Positions 5,884 to 13,924 of a stretch of 16,065 bases of DNA are shown one piece after another. Where the stretch lies: positions 1 through 16,065 of the forward strand of contig JBAZQW010000021.1 in the NCBI GenBank assembly GCA_041645005.1, written 5' to 3'. The DNA is from Pelotomaculum_B sp041645005 (GTDB lineage Bacteria; Bacillota; Desulfotomaculia; Desulfotomaculales; Pelotomaculaceae). The notes under the pieces were generated by a model, which had not been told where the DNA came from, made no database searches, and saw nothing but the letters and a program-made list of their open reading frames with translations. Position 1 is the stretch's first letter. Every line of letters starts with the position of its first letter. A program made the translations under genes and the position numbers.

Positions 5884-6969
5884 TCACTCCTCCTCAAATT
5901 TTTTATAAACAGTATTGTCAAATGAAACACATAGCGAGTGTCCATAACCACCGCTCACAGTTCGCCCGGCATCCTGTACCGCCTTAACAGCCCTGTTGTA
6001 GCTTTGCGCCGGAGTGTCCGTGACACCCAGTTTTCCCGGGTAGATGATATAGCTTTCCCGGTATGTTTGAGGAGTCATATTCGGCATGACCACGTTGGCG
6101 CCGCATTTGAGGGCTTTCACCCTGCCCGATGGATGGATGGATGCCGCGGAGGTTGTGGCCGGAAGGTGAGCGCAGGGCATGGCGAGCCTGACTACTGCCA
6201 GGGTTTTAAGGGTCATTTCCAGCGTTCCGCCGGGCGCATTCCCCAGCGGTGTTTGCTTGTTCGGTATAAAAGGTCCTATCCCCGCCATTTCAACTTCCAG
6301 GTCGCGCATCAGGATTATATCGTCCGCAAGGGTTTCCAGGGTTTGCCCGGGCAGGCCGACCATGTTGCCTGAGCCTACCTGGTAGCCCAGCTCACGCAGC
6401 CATTTTAACCTCATTATCCTTCCCTCCAGGAAGGTTCCCGGACGTAAATCCGAAAAAAGTCCGGCGGCGCATGTTTCGTGTTTTAACAGGTAGCGGTCGG
6501 CTCCAGCTTCCTTGAGCAGCTCGTAATCTTTCTTTGACCTGTCTCCCAGGGAAAGCGTTATGGCCAGGTTTAGCTCCTTTTTAAGATTGAAAACAATCTC
6601 GGCCAATCTCTCCGCTGTGTAAAAGCTGTCTTCTCCGGATTGCAGGACGATAGTCCGGCAGCCCAGGCGAGCAGCCTCGCGCGCGCCTGCTATTATTTCC
6701 TCCGCTTTCATCCTGTACCTGGCCAGGTCAGCATTATCCATTCTAAGACCGCAGTAAAAGCAATTCCTTGTGCAGTAGTTTGAAAACTCGATAATCCCCC
6801 TGAAGTGAACATCATTGCCCATGTATTTAAAACGTATCTGATCAGCAAGTTTAAAAAGTGCTTCGCTTTCATCTGTGCCGGCGCCGAGCATCGTTATTAA
6901 ATCTTCCCTGGACAGATTTTCAGATTTACCCGCCCGTTCAAGCACTTCCGCAAACTCCGCTCTCAACAT
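5884..6969 (-). CDS. hydE: [FeFe]-hydrogenase H-cluster maturase HydE
   Basis: A radical SAM protein of 361 residues. In the accepted scheme HydE acts on the Fe-cysteine organometallic product of HydG to build the diiron precursor that HydF receives. The cluster motif CTRNCFYC (Cys66, 70, 73) lies in the N-terminal part of the barrel; the sequence HFRGIIEFSNYC just before it and NMVGLPGQTLETL later are typical of HydE and its relative BioB. ATG 6969 has AAGGGGG four bases before the intervening AATT, a tight but usable spacing. It lies 65 bases after hydF and six before hydG. Length and motifs are those of a complete enzyme. No second C-terminal cysteine triad is apparent, which is common because that cluster is not essential in the family. 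Confidence 0.95.
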   Translation of the reverse strand: MLRAEFAEVLERAGKSENLSREDLITMLGAGTDESEALFKLADQIRFKYMGNDVHFRGIIEFSNYCTRNCFYCGLRMDNADLARYRMKAEEIIAGAREAARLGCRTIVLQSGEDSFYTAERLAEIVFNLKKELNLAITLSLGDRSKKDYELLKEAGADRYLLKHETCAAGLFSDLRPGTFLEGRIMRLKWLRELGYQVGSGNMVGLPGQTLETLADDIILMRDLEVEMAGIGPFIPNKQTPLGNAPGGTLEMTLKTLAVVRLAMPCAHLPATTSAASIHPSGRVKALKCGANVVMPNMTPQTYRESYIIYPGKLGVTDTPAQSYNRAVKAVQDAGRTVSGGYGHSLCVSFDNTVYKKFEEE

Positions 6970-7034
6970 AATTCCCCCTTAAACCTGTATAAGCACCACT
7001 TCTCAAACTACATGATTCTAAAATAACAGTTTTT

Positions 7035-8279
7035 TCAGGAAGGCTCCTTTTCATCAAACAAGCGTAAAATGGCCGGAAAAGGTGAAAGCGCCCTTTTGAG
7101 AATACCGTGCACATGAGCGATCAGTACGCCGTAGTTCACTATCGGCACACCGGCGCCGGCAGCCTGCATAATCCTGTGCAGCATTTCCTTGCGGTTAATC
7201 ATGCATGCGCCGCAGTGGATGATCAGCTTGTATTGCTCTAAATCTCCAGGCAGTTCAATGCCGCTGGACCATTGAAACCGCAGTTCACCACCTGCTTTCT
7301 GGCGCAGCCAGCGGGGTATTTTCACTGTACCGATATCATCCGCCACACGGTGGTGAGTACAGGCTTCAGAGATCAGCACTTTATCTCCGGGCTTCAGATC
7401 ATCGACCGCCAGCGCACCGGTTACCAGGGTTTCCAGATTCCCCTTGTAACGGGCGAAAAGTATTGAAAAGGAAGTCATCAGAATATCTTTGGGAGTATCG
7501 GCGTCTACTTTTAAGAAAGCCTGTGAATCGGTTATCACGATTTTAGGCTTTTGCGCCAGGCCGGCCAGTGCTTTCTTCAGCTCTCTCTCTTTGACGACCA
7601 TGGCGATGGCATCGTTGTCCAGGATATCCCTGATTGTCTGAACCTGGGGCAGGATAATCCTGCCCTTCGGAGCGGCCAGGTCAATTGGCACAACCAGCAC
7701 AGCAGTATCACCCGGTTTGATCAGGTCGCCTACTATCGTGGGAGCGGTCCAGTCCTTCGGGGCTGACCGGATCATCTCTTTTTTCAAGTTATCCATTCCC
7801 TGCCTGGTAACCGCGCTGACCGGAACAACCCGAATGCCCAACTTGCTCTCCAGTTCTGTCAGCTTCACTTCAGGATTAAGATCAACCTTGTTAAGCACAC
7901 CCACCACGGGCACTCCCTGTTTTACAGCCTTGTCGATCAGGTTTAATTCGTATTCTCCCACGTCCTGCCCGGGATCGATTACCAGAATAATCAAATCAGA
8001 CTTATCCAGCACGCCTATAGTCTTTTTAATCCTTAATTCACCCAGTTCGCCCACATCGTCTATGCCGGCGGTGTCAATTATCACCACGGGGCCGACCGGC
8101 AGAATCTCCATCGACTTGTAAACCGGGTCGGTGGTAGTGCCAGGCACACTGGAAACAATAGCTATATCCTGGTTGGTAAGAGCATTGATCAGGCTTGACT
8201 TGCCGGCGTTCCGCCGTCCAAAAATAGCGATATGAAGTCTGCTGCCCCTAGGTGTTTCATTCAAACTGCCCACGCTCAT
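7035..8279 (-). CDS. hydF: [FeFe]-hydrogenase maturation GTPase HydF
   Basis: HydF is the scaffold that carries the 2Fe subcluster and transfers it to apo-HydA. The N-terminal GTPase domain shows the P-loop GRRNAGKSS (21-29), PGTTTDP (46-52), DTAG (69-72) and NKVD (130-133). The C-terminal cluster-binding motif is CTH (307-309) followed after 45 residues by HCGAC (355-359), matching CxH...HCxxC. The protein is 414 residues, normal for the family. ATG 8279 overlaps the TGA of the aspartase gene in an ATGA arrangement, so translation of the two is probably coupled, which ties the aspartase to maturation rather than to a chance neighbour. No missing residue is seen. Confidence 0.96.
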   Translation of the reverse strand: MSVGSLNETPRGSRLHIAIFGRRNAGKSSLINALTNQDIAIVSSVPGTTTDPVYKSMEILPVGPVVIIDTAGIDDVGELGELRIKKTIGVLDKSDLIILVIDPGQDVGEYELNLIDKAVKQGVPVVGVLNKVDLNPEVKLTELESKLGIRVVPVSAVTRQGMDNLKKEMIRSAPKDWTAPTIVGDLIKPGDTAVLVVPIDLAAPKGRIILPQVQTIRDILDNDAIAMVVKERELKKALAGLAQKPKIVITDSQAFLKVDADTPKDILMTSFSILFARYKGNLETLVTGALAVDDLKPGDKVLISEACTHHRVADDIGTVKIPRWLRQKAGGELRFQWSSGIELPGDLEQYKLIIHCGACMINRKEMLHRIMQAAGAGVPIVNYGVLIAHVHGILKRALSPFPAILRLFDEKEPS

Positions 8280-9703
8280 TTTAATCCCCTGCCCTTTCTT
8301 AAAATTTTTGCCCCGGCCACACCGGGCCTGGTCAGTTCACCAGGAGTAAACAAGGCTTCCAGTTCTTCCTCTGTATACAGCCCGGACTCCAGTATTAACT
8401 GCCTCAAGTTCTTCTTTCCCCTATAGGCTCTCTTGACCAGTTCCGACGCCAGGTCGTATCCCAGGTGCGGCGTTAGAGCGGTGATGAACCCGTAGCTTTC
8501 CTCCAGCCAGCGCCTGCACCTTTCCTCATCAGCTTGAATATTTTTAACGCATTTTTCAGCAAACAAATTGGCCGCATTGATCAGCATTTCCAGCGAACTG
8601 AGCAGGTTATGGGCAATGAGGGGTATAAAAGCGTTCAGTTCAAGCTGGCCACCTGCGGCCGCCGCAGCGATAACCTGGTCGTTTCCCATTACCTGAAAAG
8701 CAACCTGTGTGGCCATCTCGGGGATAACAGGGTTTACCTTGCCCGGCATAATGGAGGAACCAGCCTGCACCTGCGGCAGCCTGATCTCGGCCAAGCCTCC
8801 CAGCGGCCCTGATGAAAGAAGCCTGAGGTCGCCGGCAATCTTGGCCAGATTAACCGCGGCGGCCTTTAAAAGGCCGGATATCTCCACAAAAACATCAGCG
8901 TTCTGAGTTAAATCAATCATGTTCTCTGACCTGGCCAGCCCTATTCCGGTAATAGACCTTAATTCCTCGATGACAGTGTATATATATTTGTGATTGGCGT
9001 TCAGCCCGGTGCCAACCGCGGTTCCCCCCATGTTTACCTGGCGCAGCCTTTCCTCTACCTTATACAGACGCCAGCGATCCCTGGCTACGGCTTCGGCAAA
9101 GGCGCTGAATTCCTGGCCGAGAGTTACCGGTACCGCGTCCTGCATTTCAGTACGGCCAAGCTTCAGGATTCCGGCGAATGACGCTTCTTTGTCCTGCAGG
9201 GCTGACTGCAAACCGGCCAGGGCCTCGCTAAGTTCAAGAACCATACCGATAGCCGCTATCCGTAGCGCGGTTGGATAAACGTCATTGGTAGACTGGGACA
9301 TATTCACGTGCTCCAGCGGGTGCACCAGGCTGTAGTCTCCTTTTACCCCGCCAAGCAACTCGATGGCGCGATTTGCGATCACTTCATTCACATTCATATT
9401 GGTGGACGTGCCGGCGCCGCCCTGAAACGCGTCTACAATAAACTGTCCGGCGAGGCCCCCGCCGGCTATTTCTCCGGCCGACTGCACAATCGCTTCCCCC
9501 AGGCGGCGCTCCAGCAGTCCCGCGCCCATATTGGCCAGGGCCGCGGCCTGCTTGACCTGGGCCATAGCCCTGATTAAAGCCGGGTGAGTCATAATACCCG
9601 AAACCTTAAAATTACTGGCCGCCCTGACGGTATGGATACCGTAGAAAGCTTCGCGGGGCACTTTAATTTCACCCAACGGGTCCTTTTCCACACGATAGTC
9701 CAC
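8276..9703 (-). CDS. aspA: Aspartate ammonia-lyase
   Basis: Aspartase converts L-aspartate to fumarate and ammonia in the cytosol and belongs to the fumarase/aspartase superfamily. The signature GSSIMPGKVNPVIPE (from residue 315) and GTSTNMN (98-104) are present; the PVIPE ending of the signature loop favours aspartase over class II fumarase. I place the start at GTG 9703 (475 residues) because GGGGGT lies seven bases upstream; the in-frame ATG at 9727 would add eight residues but has a poor ribosome binding site. It sits between the TM1266-type regulator and hydF, and its stop overlaps the hydF start. Grouping of aspA with hydEFG is, to my knowledge, seen in other anaerobes. A likely reason is supply of the amine nitrogen for the azadithiolate bridge of the H-cluster; this is inference. 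Confidence 0.92.
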   Translation of the reverse strand: MDYRVEKDPLGEIKVPREAFYGIHTVRAASNFKVSGIMTHPALIRAMAQVKQAAALANMGAGLLERRLGEAIVQSAGEIAGGGLAGQFIVDAFQGGAGTSTNMNVNEVIANRAIELLGGVKGDYSLVHPLEHVNMSQSTNDVYPTALRIAAIGMVLELSEALAGLQSALQDKEASFAGILKLGRTEMQDAVPVTLGQEFSAFAEAVARDRWRLYKVEERLRQVNMGGTAVGTGLNANHKYIYTVIEELRSITGIGLARSENMIDLTQNADVFVEISGLLKAAAVNLAKIAGDLRLLSSGPLGGLAEIRLPQVQAGSSIMPGKVNPVIPEMATQVAFQVMGNDQVIAAAAAGGQLELNAFIPLIAHNLLSSLEMLINAANLFAEKCVKNIQADEERCRRWLEESYGFITALTPHLGYDLASELVKRAYRGKKNLRQLILESGLYTEEELEALFTPGELTRPGVAGAKILRKGRGLK

Positions 9704-9733
9704 CGAAAATACCCCCAGACAATACATTTAATC

Positions 9734-9979
9734 TTACTTTGCCACCAACGCAGACCTTACTTTAACACCTTTTAAATTACCCAGCTTGCCTGTCATGGCG
9801 CCGATTTCATCGGTAGATCCGTCGATTATTAACGATATGACAGATATTCCCCGCTCCCGGTATGGTATACCCATCCGTCCGACTATAACTTCATTGTGCT
9901 CGCTAAGAATGCTGTTAATCTTCTGGGCGTTTTCCCGGTCCTCCACCACGATCCCTATCACACCGATCCTGTGTTCCAA
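9734..9979 (-). CDS. TM1266-type iron-only hydrogenase system regulator
   Basis: A small ACT/NikR-C-like protein of 81 residues that begins RIGVIGIVVEDRENAQK and contains VGRMGIPYRERG and TDEIGAMTGKLG. These match the family named after Thermotoga TM1266, found with [FeFe]-hydrogenase maturation genes and called a putative regulator from its fold; its ligand and action are not established. The start is TTG 9979, with AAGGGGGTG six bases upstream. An in-frame extension to ATG 10126 exists but runs through a terminator-like hairpin and loses all family similarity, so I reject it. It is the first full gene of the maturation unit, seven bases before the alternative aspA ATG. Its start lies inside a short leader reading frame in another frame. 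Confidence 0.88.
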   Translation of the reverse strand: MEHRIGVIGIVVEDRENAQKINSILSEHNEVIVGRMGIPYRERGISVISLIIDGSTDEIGAMTGKLGNLKGVKVRSALVAK

Positions 9980-10047
9980 TTTGCACACCCCCTTAAACTT
10001 AAAAAGCCCTTTTTCCGCAATGCGAAACAAGGGCTTAAACACGCCAT
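9958..10047 (-). CDS. Possible 29-residue leader peptide
   Basis: ATG 10047 has the best ribosome binding site of the locus, AAGGAGGAAGG (10062-10052), with GGAGG eight bases from the ATG. The frame reads MACLSPCFALRKKG, continues through the hairpin at 10001-10036, and stops with TGA at 9958-9960, inside the start of the TM1266-type gene. It has three Cys (3, 7, 21), two of which flank the 5' arm of the hairpin. The position, strong initiation site and overlap suggest a regulatory leader rather than a functional protein. No homologue is known to me, and it could be fortuitous. Confidence 0.4.
   Translation of the reverse strand: MACLSPCFALRKKGFLSLRGCANWNTGSV
10001..10036 (-). terminator. 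Attenuator-like hairpin in the maturation operon leader
   Basis: On the minus strand AAGCCCTT (10036-10029) pairs with AAGGGCTT (10011-10004), with a further TTTCGC/GCG-AAA inner stem, and the second arm runs into five T (10005-10001). It lies 22 bases before the TTG start of the regulator, downstream of the promoter, where a terminator would block the whole unit unless relieved. Confidence 0.6.
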
Positions 10048-10164
10048 TTTGCCTTCCTCCTTGAGAGCGGGGCAGTTCCCTTTTTCGCAGAGTCCGTTTA
10101 ACATAACCCTTCACGATGTTATACACATCTGTGTCAGGTATTTTTTAAGTTGTGCTTATGTAAT
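10048..10164 (-). promoter_or_regulatory. Long structured leader of the maturation operon
   Basis: About 115 transcribed bases precede the leader ATG. They contain an inverted repeat TAACAT...ATGTTA (near 10120-10098) and a GC-rich stretch GGGAACTGCCCCGCTCTC just before the ribosome binding site. The arrangement of structure, terminator and ribosome binding site resembles a riboswitch or attenuator. I compared it by eye with the common Firmicute riboswitch consensus sequences and found no match. Confidence 0.4.
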
Positions 10165-10192
10165 ATTATACTCCGTCTTATATTTAAAACAA
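10165..10192 (-). promoter_or_regulatory. Promoter of the hydrogenase maturation unit
   Basis: On the minus strand: TTGTTT (10192-10187), 16-base spacer, perfect -10 TATAAT (10170-10165). It lies between the hydA terminator and the structured leader, so the maturation genes are a separate transcription unit. Confidence 0.65.
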
Positions 10193-10243
10193 TACAGATT
10201 TGAAATTTTTATGAATAGTTAAGTCTGTGCTAATATGTGCGAA

Positions 10244-10286
10244 TAGTAAAAAAAGTCTCTTTCCAGCAAGCTGGAAAGAGACTTTT
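10244..10286. terminator. Strong terminator of the hydCBA unit
   Basis: A 17-bp perfect inverted repeat, AAAAGTCTCTTTCCAGC (10251-10267) and its complement (10270-10286). On the minus strand it ends in seven T; it starts nine bases after the hydA stop. Confidence 0.9.
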
Positions 10287-10294
10287 AAATAGGC

Positions 10295-12025
10295 TTATTT
10301 TTTATTGACGCCCCGCTGCGTGTAGTGAGTATGCAGCAGTTCGTGAGACTTGTGTCCCAGCGGCTTCTCTAGAAATTCCTCATACAGGGTTGTGACAGCC
10401 GGGTTCTCGTGGGACTTGCGCAGAACCATGCGCTCGTCCTCGGTATAGATGGCGTCAATCCTCTTGAGGCGGATCTCGGTATTGGTCGGAATGGGAGAAC
10501 CACCGCCGCCGATGCAGCCGCCTGGGCAGCACATGACTTCGATGAAGTGGTAATCAGCTTCGCCGGCGCGGATTTTGTCCAGAACCTTGCGGGCGTTGCC
10601 CAGTCCGTTGGTGATGGCCACTTTAACAGGAAGATCGCCTACCTGCACGGTAGCTTCTTTCACTCCGGTCAGGCCCCGGCACACTTCGAAGTCAATATTC
10701 TCGAGGGTCTGGCCGGTAACAACTTCGTAAACGGTCCGCACCGCGGCTTCCATAACACCACCGGATGCTCCGAAAATTGCGGCGGCGCCGGTGGAAATCC
10801 CCAGCGGCTCGTCATACTCTTCTTCCGGCAGGTTGGCGGCATCTAAGCCGGCCTGTTTGAACATGGCGCCAAGCTCACGGGATGTGAGAACCACGTCCAC
10901 ATCCTGGTAACCGCTGCTGAACATCTCAGGTCTCTGACATTCATACTTCTTGGCGGTACAGGGCATGATCGACACTGAGTAGATATCCGCCGGATCAACG
11001 CCCGCTTTCTTGGCGTAGTAGGTCTTGGCCAGGGCGCCGAACATCTGCTGCGGCGATTTGCAGGTGGAAAGGTGAGCCAGCAGGTCCGGGTAGAAGTGCT
11101 CACAGAACTTGATCCAGCCAGGGCTGCAGGAGGTGATCATCGGCAGGGTGCCGCCGGTGGTTACCCGCTGAAGCAGTTCATTGCCTTCTTCCAGGATGGT
11201 CAGGTCAGCTGTGAAGTCGGTGTCGAAAACCTTGTCAAAGCCCATGCGGCGCAGTCCGGAAACCATCTGGCCGGTGAAAATGCTGCCAGGCTCAGCTCCA
11301 ACAGCTTCACCAAGCTGTACCCTGACGGCAGGCGCGGTCTGGACTACAACGTGCTTCTTGGGATCGGCCAGGGCGGCCCATACTTTTGCGGTATCGTCCT
11401 TCTCAACAATGGCGCCGGTTGGGCAGACCAGTGAGCACTGTCCGCAGTTGACACATTCCATGTTGGCCAGCTTCTCGTTGAAGGCCGGCGCGATCAGGGT
11501 GTCAAAGCCCCTGTTTTCAGCACAGAGAGCCTGCACGGTCTGCACATTGGTGCAAACTGAAATGCAGCGGCGGCAGAGGACGCACTTGCGGGGATCCCTT
11601 TGAATGGATGGGCTGGAGTCGTCAATCGGATATTCCGTCTTGGCGCCGTCAAAACGCACTTCTTTAATACCAAATTCTTCAGCCAGTTTCTGCAGTTCGC
11701 AGTTCTGGTTGCGGTTGCAGGTAAGGCACTCCTGCGGGTGGTCCGAAAGAATTAATTCAAGAACTAATTTGCGGGCTTTAATAACCGCCGGGGTGTTGGT
11801 GCGGACGACCATGCCTTCAGCAACAGGAGCTACGCAGGCCGGTATAAATGTCCTCGCCCCCTGCACTTCAACCATGCAGATGCGGCAGGCGCCGATAACG
11901 TTCAAGTCTTTCAGATAACAAAGAGTCGGGATCCTTGCTCCCACTAATTGAGCGGCTTCAAGTATAGAAGCTCCTGCTTCTACCGCTACTTTCTGACTAT
12001 CAATTGTTAAATTTATCATTTTCAC
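10295..12025 (-). CDS. hydA: [FeFe]-hydrogenase catalytic subunit HydA (NADH-linked trimeric type)
   Basis: A 576-residue subunit that reduces protons to H2 at the H-cluster. Domains in order: [2Fe-2S] (Cys36, 47, 50, 64); His-Cys3 [4Fe-4S] (His96, Cys100, 103, 109); two ferredoxin-like [4Fe-4S] clusters (Cys148/151/154/158 and 191/194/197/201); H-cluster domain with TSCSPGW (Cys300), MPCTAKK (Cys356) and MCCPGGC (Cys500, Cys504). The usual MAC is MCC here, which adds Cys499 next to a ligand. There is no extra C-terminal [2Fe-2S] domain of the Thermotoga type. GTG 12025 has GGAGGG five bases upstream; ATG two codons later is the alternative. It is the last gene of hydC-hydB-hydA, 64 bases after hydB, with CTCCCG/CGGGAG (12040-12045 and 12078-12083) able to pair across that gap. 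Confidence 0.96.
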   Translation of the reverse strand: MKMINLTIDSQKVAVEAGASILEAAQLVGARIPTLCYLKDLNVIGACRICMVEVQGARTFIPACVAPVAEGMVVRTNTPAVIKARKLVLELILSDHPQECLTCNRNQNCELQKLAEEFGIKEVRFDGAKTEYPIDDSSPSIQRDPRKCVLCRRCISVCTNVQTVQALCAENRGFDTLIAPAFNEKLANMECVNCGQCSLVCPTGAIVEKDDTAKVWAALADPKKHVVVQTAPAVRVQLGEAVGAEPGSIFTGQMVSGLRRMGFDKVFDTDFTADLTILEEGNELLQRVTTGGTLPMITSCSPGWIKFCEHFYPDLLAHLSTCKSPQQMFGALAKTYYAKKAGVDPADIYSVSIMPCTAKKYECQRPEMFSSGYQDVDVVLTSRELGAMFKQAGLDAANLPEEEYDEPLGISTGAAAIFGASGGVMEAAVRTVYEVVTGQTLENIDFEVCRGLTGVKEATVQVGDLPVKVAITNGLGNARKVLDKIRAGEADYHFIEVMCCPGGCIGGGGSPIPTNTEIRLKRIDAIYTEDERMVLRKSHENPAVTTLYEEFLEKPLGHKSHELLHTHYTQRGVNKK

Positions 12026-12089
12026 ATTTTCCCTCCAAACTCCCGTATTTTTCTACATTACCTTTTTCAAAAAGCTGCGGGAGCGGCTT

Positions 12090-13787
12090 TTATTCCTTAA
12101 ACTCGCAGACGTTGCAGGCACACTTCTTATCCTTGATGTGCTCCTCGTACTCGTTCCTGAAGTATCTGATAGTGCTCAGAACAGGGTTGGGAGCGGTCTG
12201 GCCGAGGCCGCACAGCGCAGTTGCTTTAATCGTGGTGGCCAGCTCGATCAGAAGCTCGATATCGCCTTCTTTTCCTTGACCGTTGCTGATGTTGTCAATA
12301 ATCTCATACATCCGCTTGGTGCCGATCCGGCAGGGAGAGCATTTGCCGCAGGACTCATCCACGACAAAATCAAGGAAGAACTTGGCGATGTCAACCATAC
12401 AGGTGTCCTCGTCCAAAACGATCATACCGCCGGAACCCATTATCGCGCCCAGCGCTCCAAGAGAATCATAGTCGACAGGGGTGTCCATGTGCTCTGCAGG
12501 GATGCAGCCGCCGGATGGTCCACCAGTTTGCACGGCTTTGAATTGCTTCTTGCGCGGGATGCCGCCGCCGATTTCAAAGACGATTTCTCTTAAAGTGGTG
12601 CCCATCGGAACTTCAATGATACCGGTGTTGTTAATTCTGCCGGCCAGGGCGAACACCTTGGTGCCTTTGCTCTTCTCGGTGCCAATGGCAGCATACCAGG
12701 CAGAGCCCTTGAGAATGATCTCGGGAATATTGGCCCATGTTTCAACGTTGTTAAGGACGGTTGGCTTGCCCCAGACACCGGCATTGGCCGGGAAGGGAGG
12801 TCTGGGCCTCGGCTCACCGCGTTTGCCCTCAATGGAGGTAAGCAGAGCGGTTTCTTCGCCGCAGACAAAGGCGCCGGCACCAATCCTGATTTCAATGTCG
12901 AAGTTGAAACCAGTTCCCAAAATATCTTTGCCCAAAAGTCCGTATTCACGGGCTTTTTCAATAGCATAGCTTAATCTTTCAATAGCCAGAGGATACTCCG
13001 CTCTTACGTACACATAGCCTTGTTCCGCCCCAATCGCGCGACCGCAAATAGCCATGCCCTCTATAACGCTGTGGGGATCGCCTTCCAGGACGGACCTGTC
13101 CATGAACGCGCCCGGGTCACCTTCGTCACCGTTGCAGACCACATATTTTGGGGTTCCTTTGGCTCCAGCAGTGAATCCCCACTTCATGCCGGTGGAGAAG
13201 CCTGCGCCGCCACGTCCGCGTAGACCTGATTTTTTAACTTCCTCGATAATTTCTTCAGGCTTCAACTGAGTAAGAGCCTTACCAAACGCAGCATACCCGT
13301 TGTTGGCAATATAATCCTCGATTGAAGTTGGATCTATATAGAAGTTGTTGCGAAGCACGATTTTTTTCTGCTTTGCAAACAGGTCGATATCGTCAACCTT
13401 GGGAGTAGGTTCTTTCGCCCCGGGCGACCTGTACAATAAGCGCTGTACCAGGTTCCCCTTCATGATATGCTCCTCAACAATCGCCTCGGCATCCTTCGGC
13501 TTCAACCTGCGATAGAAGGTAGCGTCTGGATATACAATTGCCACAGGACCCATATCGCACGGGCCCAAGCAGCCGGTTAAAATAATCTGTACCTGATCTG
13601 CGATCCCGTTCTTGCTGAGTGATTCCTTCATGGCATCTACTACATCGAGACATTTAGAAGATATACACCCCGCGCCACCGCACATCATGACGTGGGCTTT
13701 TTCAGTTGCGGACGGTACTCCTTCACGAATCTTAAGGACTGCCCGTCTACTTTCTTTTATCTTTGCCAGTTCGTCCAAAGACTTCAC
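12090..13787 (-). CDS. hydB: NADH-binding hydrogenase subunit HydB (NuoF-like), short form
   Basis: The FMN/NADH subunit that passes electrons from NADH towards HydA. It has 565 residues. An N-terminal thioredoxin-like [2Fe-2S] domain (Cys36, 41, 73, 77) is followed by the NuoF core: GLRGRGGAGFSTG (188-200) for NADH, CNGDEGDPGAFMD for FMN, an SLBB region, and the [4Fe-4S] motif CGKCSPC (480-486) with Cys526. The protein then ends at KKCACNVCEFKE, where bifurcating HydB proteins continue into a 2[4Fe-4S] ferredoxin domain; that domain is absent. GTG 13787 is preceded by GGAGGTG at seven bases. It lies between hydC (137-base gap) and hydA. Complete family core, so the short C-terminus is probably natural rather than a truncation. 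Confidence 0.95.
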   Translation of the reverse strand: MKSLDELAKIKESRRAVLKIREGVPSATEKAHVMMCGGAGCISSKCLDVVDAMKESLSKNGIADQVQIILTGCLGPCDMGPVAIVYPDATFYRRLKPKDAEAIVEEHIMKGNLVQRLLYRSPGAKEPTPKVDDIDLFAKQKKIVLRNNFYIDPTSIEDYIANNGYAAFGKALTQLKPEEIIEEVKKSGLRGRGGAGFSTGMKWGFTAGAKGTPKYVVCNGDEGDPGAFMDRSVLEGDPHSVIEGMAICGRAIGAEQGYVYVRAEYPLAIERLSYAIEKAREYGLLGKDILGTGFNFDIEIRIGAGAFVCGEETALLTSIEGKRGEPRPRPPFPANAGVWGKPTVLNNVETWANIPEIILKGSAWYAAIGTEKSKGTKVFALAGRINNTGIIEVPMGTTLREIVFEIGGGIPRKKQFKAVQTGGPSGGCIPAEHMDTPVDYDSLGALGAIMGSGGMIVLDEDTCMVDIAKFFLDFVVDESCGKCSPCRIGTKRMYEIIDNISNGQGKEGDIELLIELATTIKATALCGLGQTAPNPVLSTIRYFRNEYEEHIKDKKCACNVCEFKE

Positions 13788-13918
13788 TTAATTACACCTC
13801 CGTTTAAATCCTCCAGCCATTTCTGAAGATATCCCTTTTTGCGCGTCTGACAACCCCCCTCAAGGAATTGCATACAATCAATTATCTTAAGACCAGGGGA
13901 TATCAAGTAGGATTTCAA
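13788..13918 (-). CDS. Possible short ORF between hydC and hydB
   Basis: The 137-base gap is unusually long for this operon. One minus-strand frame is open from right after the hydC stop to a TGA that overlaps the hydB GTG. It could give 44 residues from TTG 13918 or 29 from ATG 13873 (MQFLEGG, then KKGYLQKWLEDLNGG). Neither start has a clear ribosome binding site. Related operons often carry a histidine-kinase-like or a 2Fe-2S gene at this place, but I cannot relate this peptide to either. It may be coding, a relic, or chance. Confidence 0.25.
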
Positions 13919-13924
13919 TTGTTA

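Noticed and set aside
9980..10126. A 49-residue N-terminal extension of the TM1266-type protein
   Set aside because: It passes through the attenuator hairpin, has no family similarity, and the TTG at 9979 has an ideal ribosome binding site.
10048..10164. Match of the maturation leader to a known riboswitch
   Set aside because: I tried to fit it by eye to SAM, cobalamin, TPP, FMN, c-di-GMP, fluoride, guanidine, ZTP, THF and Moco consensus cores; none fits, so I leave it unnamed.
12017..12027. A minimal ATG-TGA frame overlapping the hydA start
   Set aside because: Two codons within the normal spacing of the ribosome binding site; most likely chance, with no evidence for a start-stop regulatory element.
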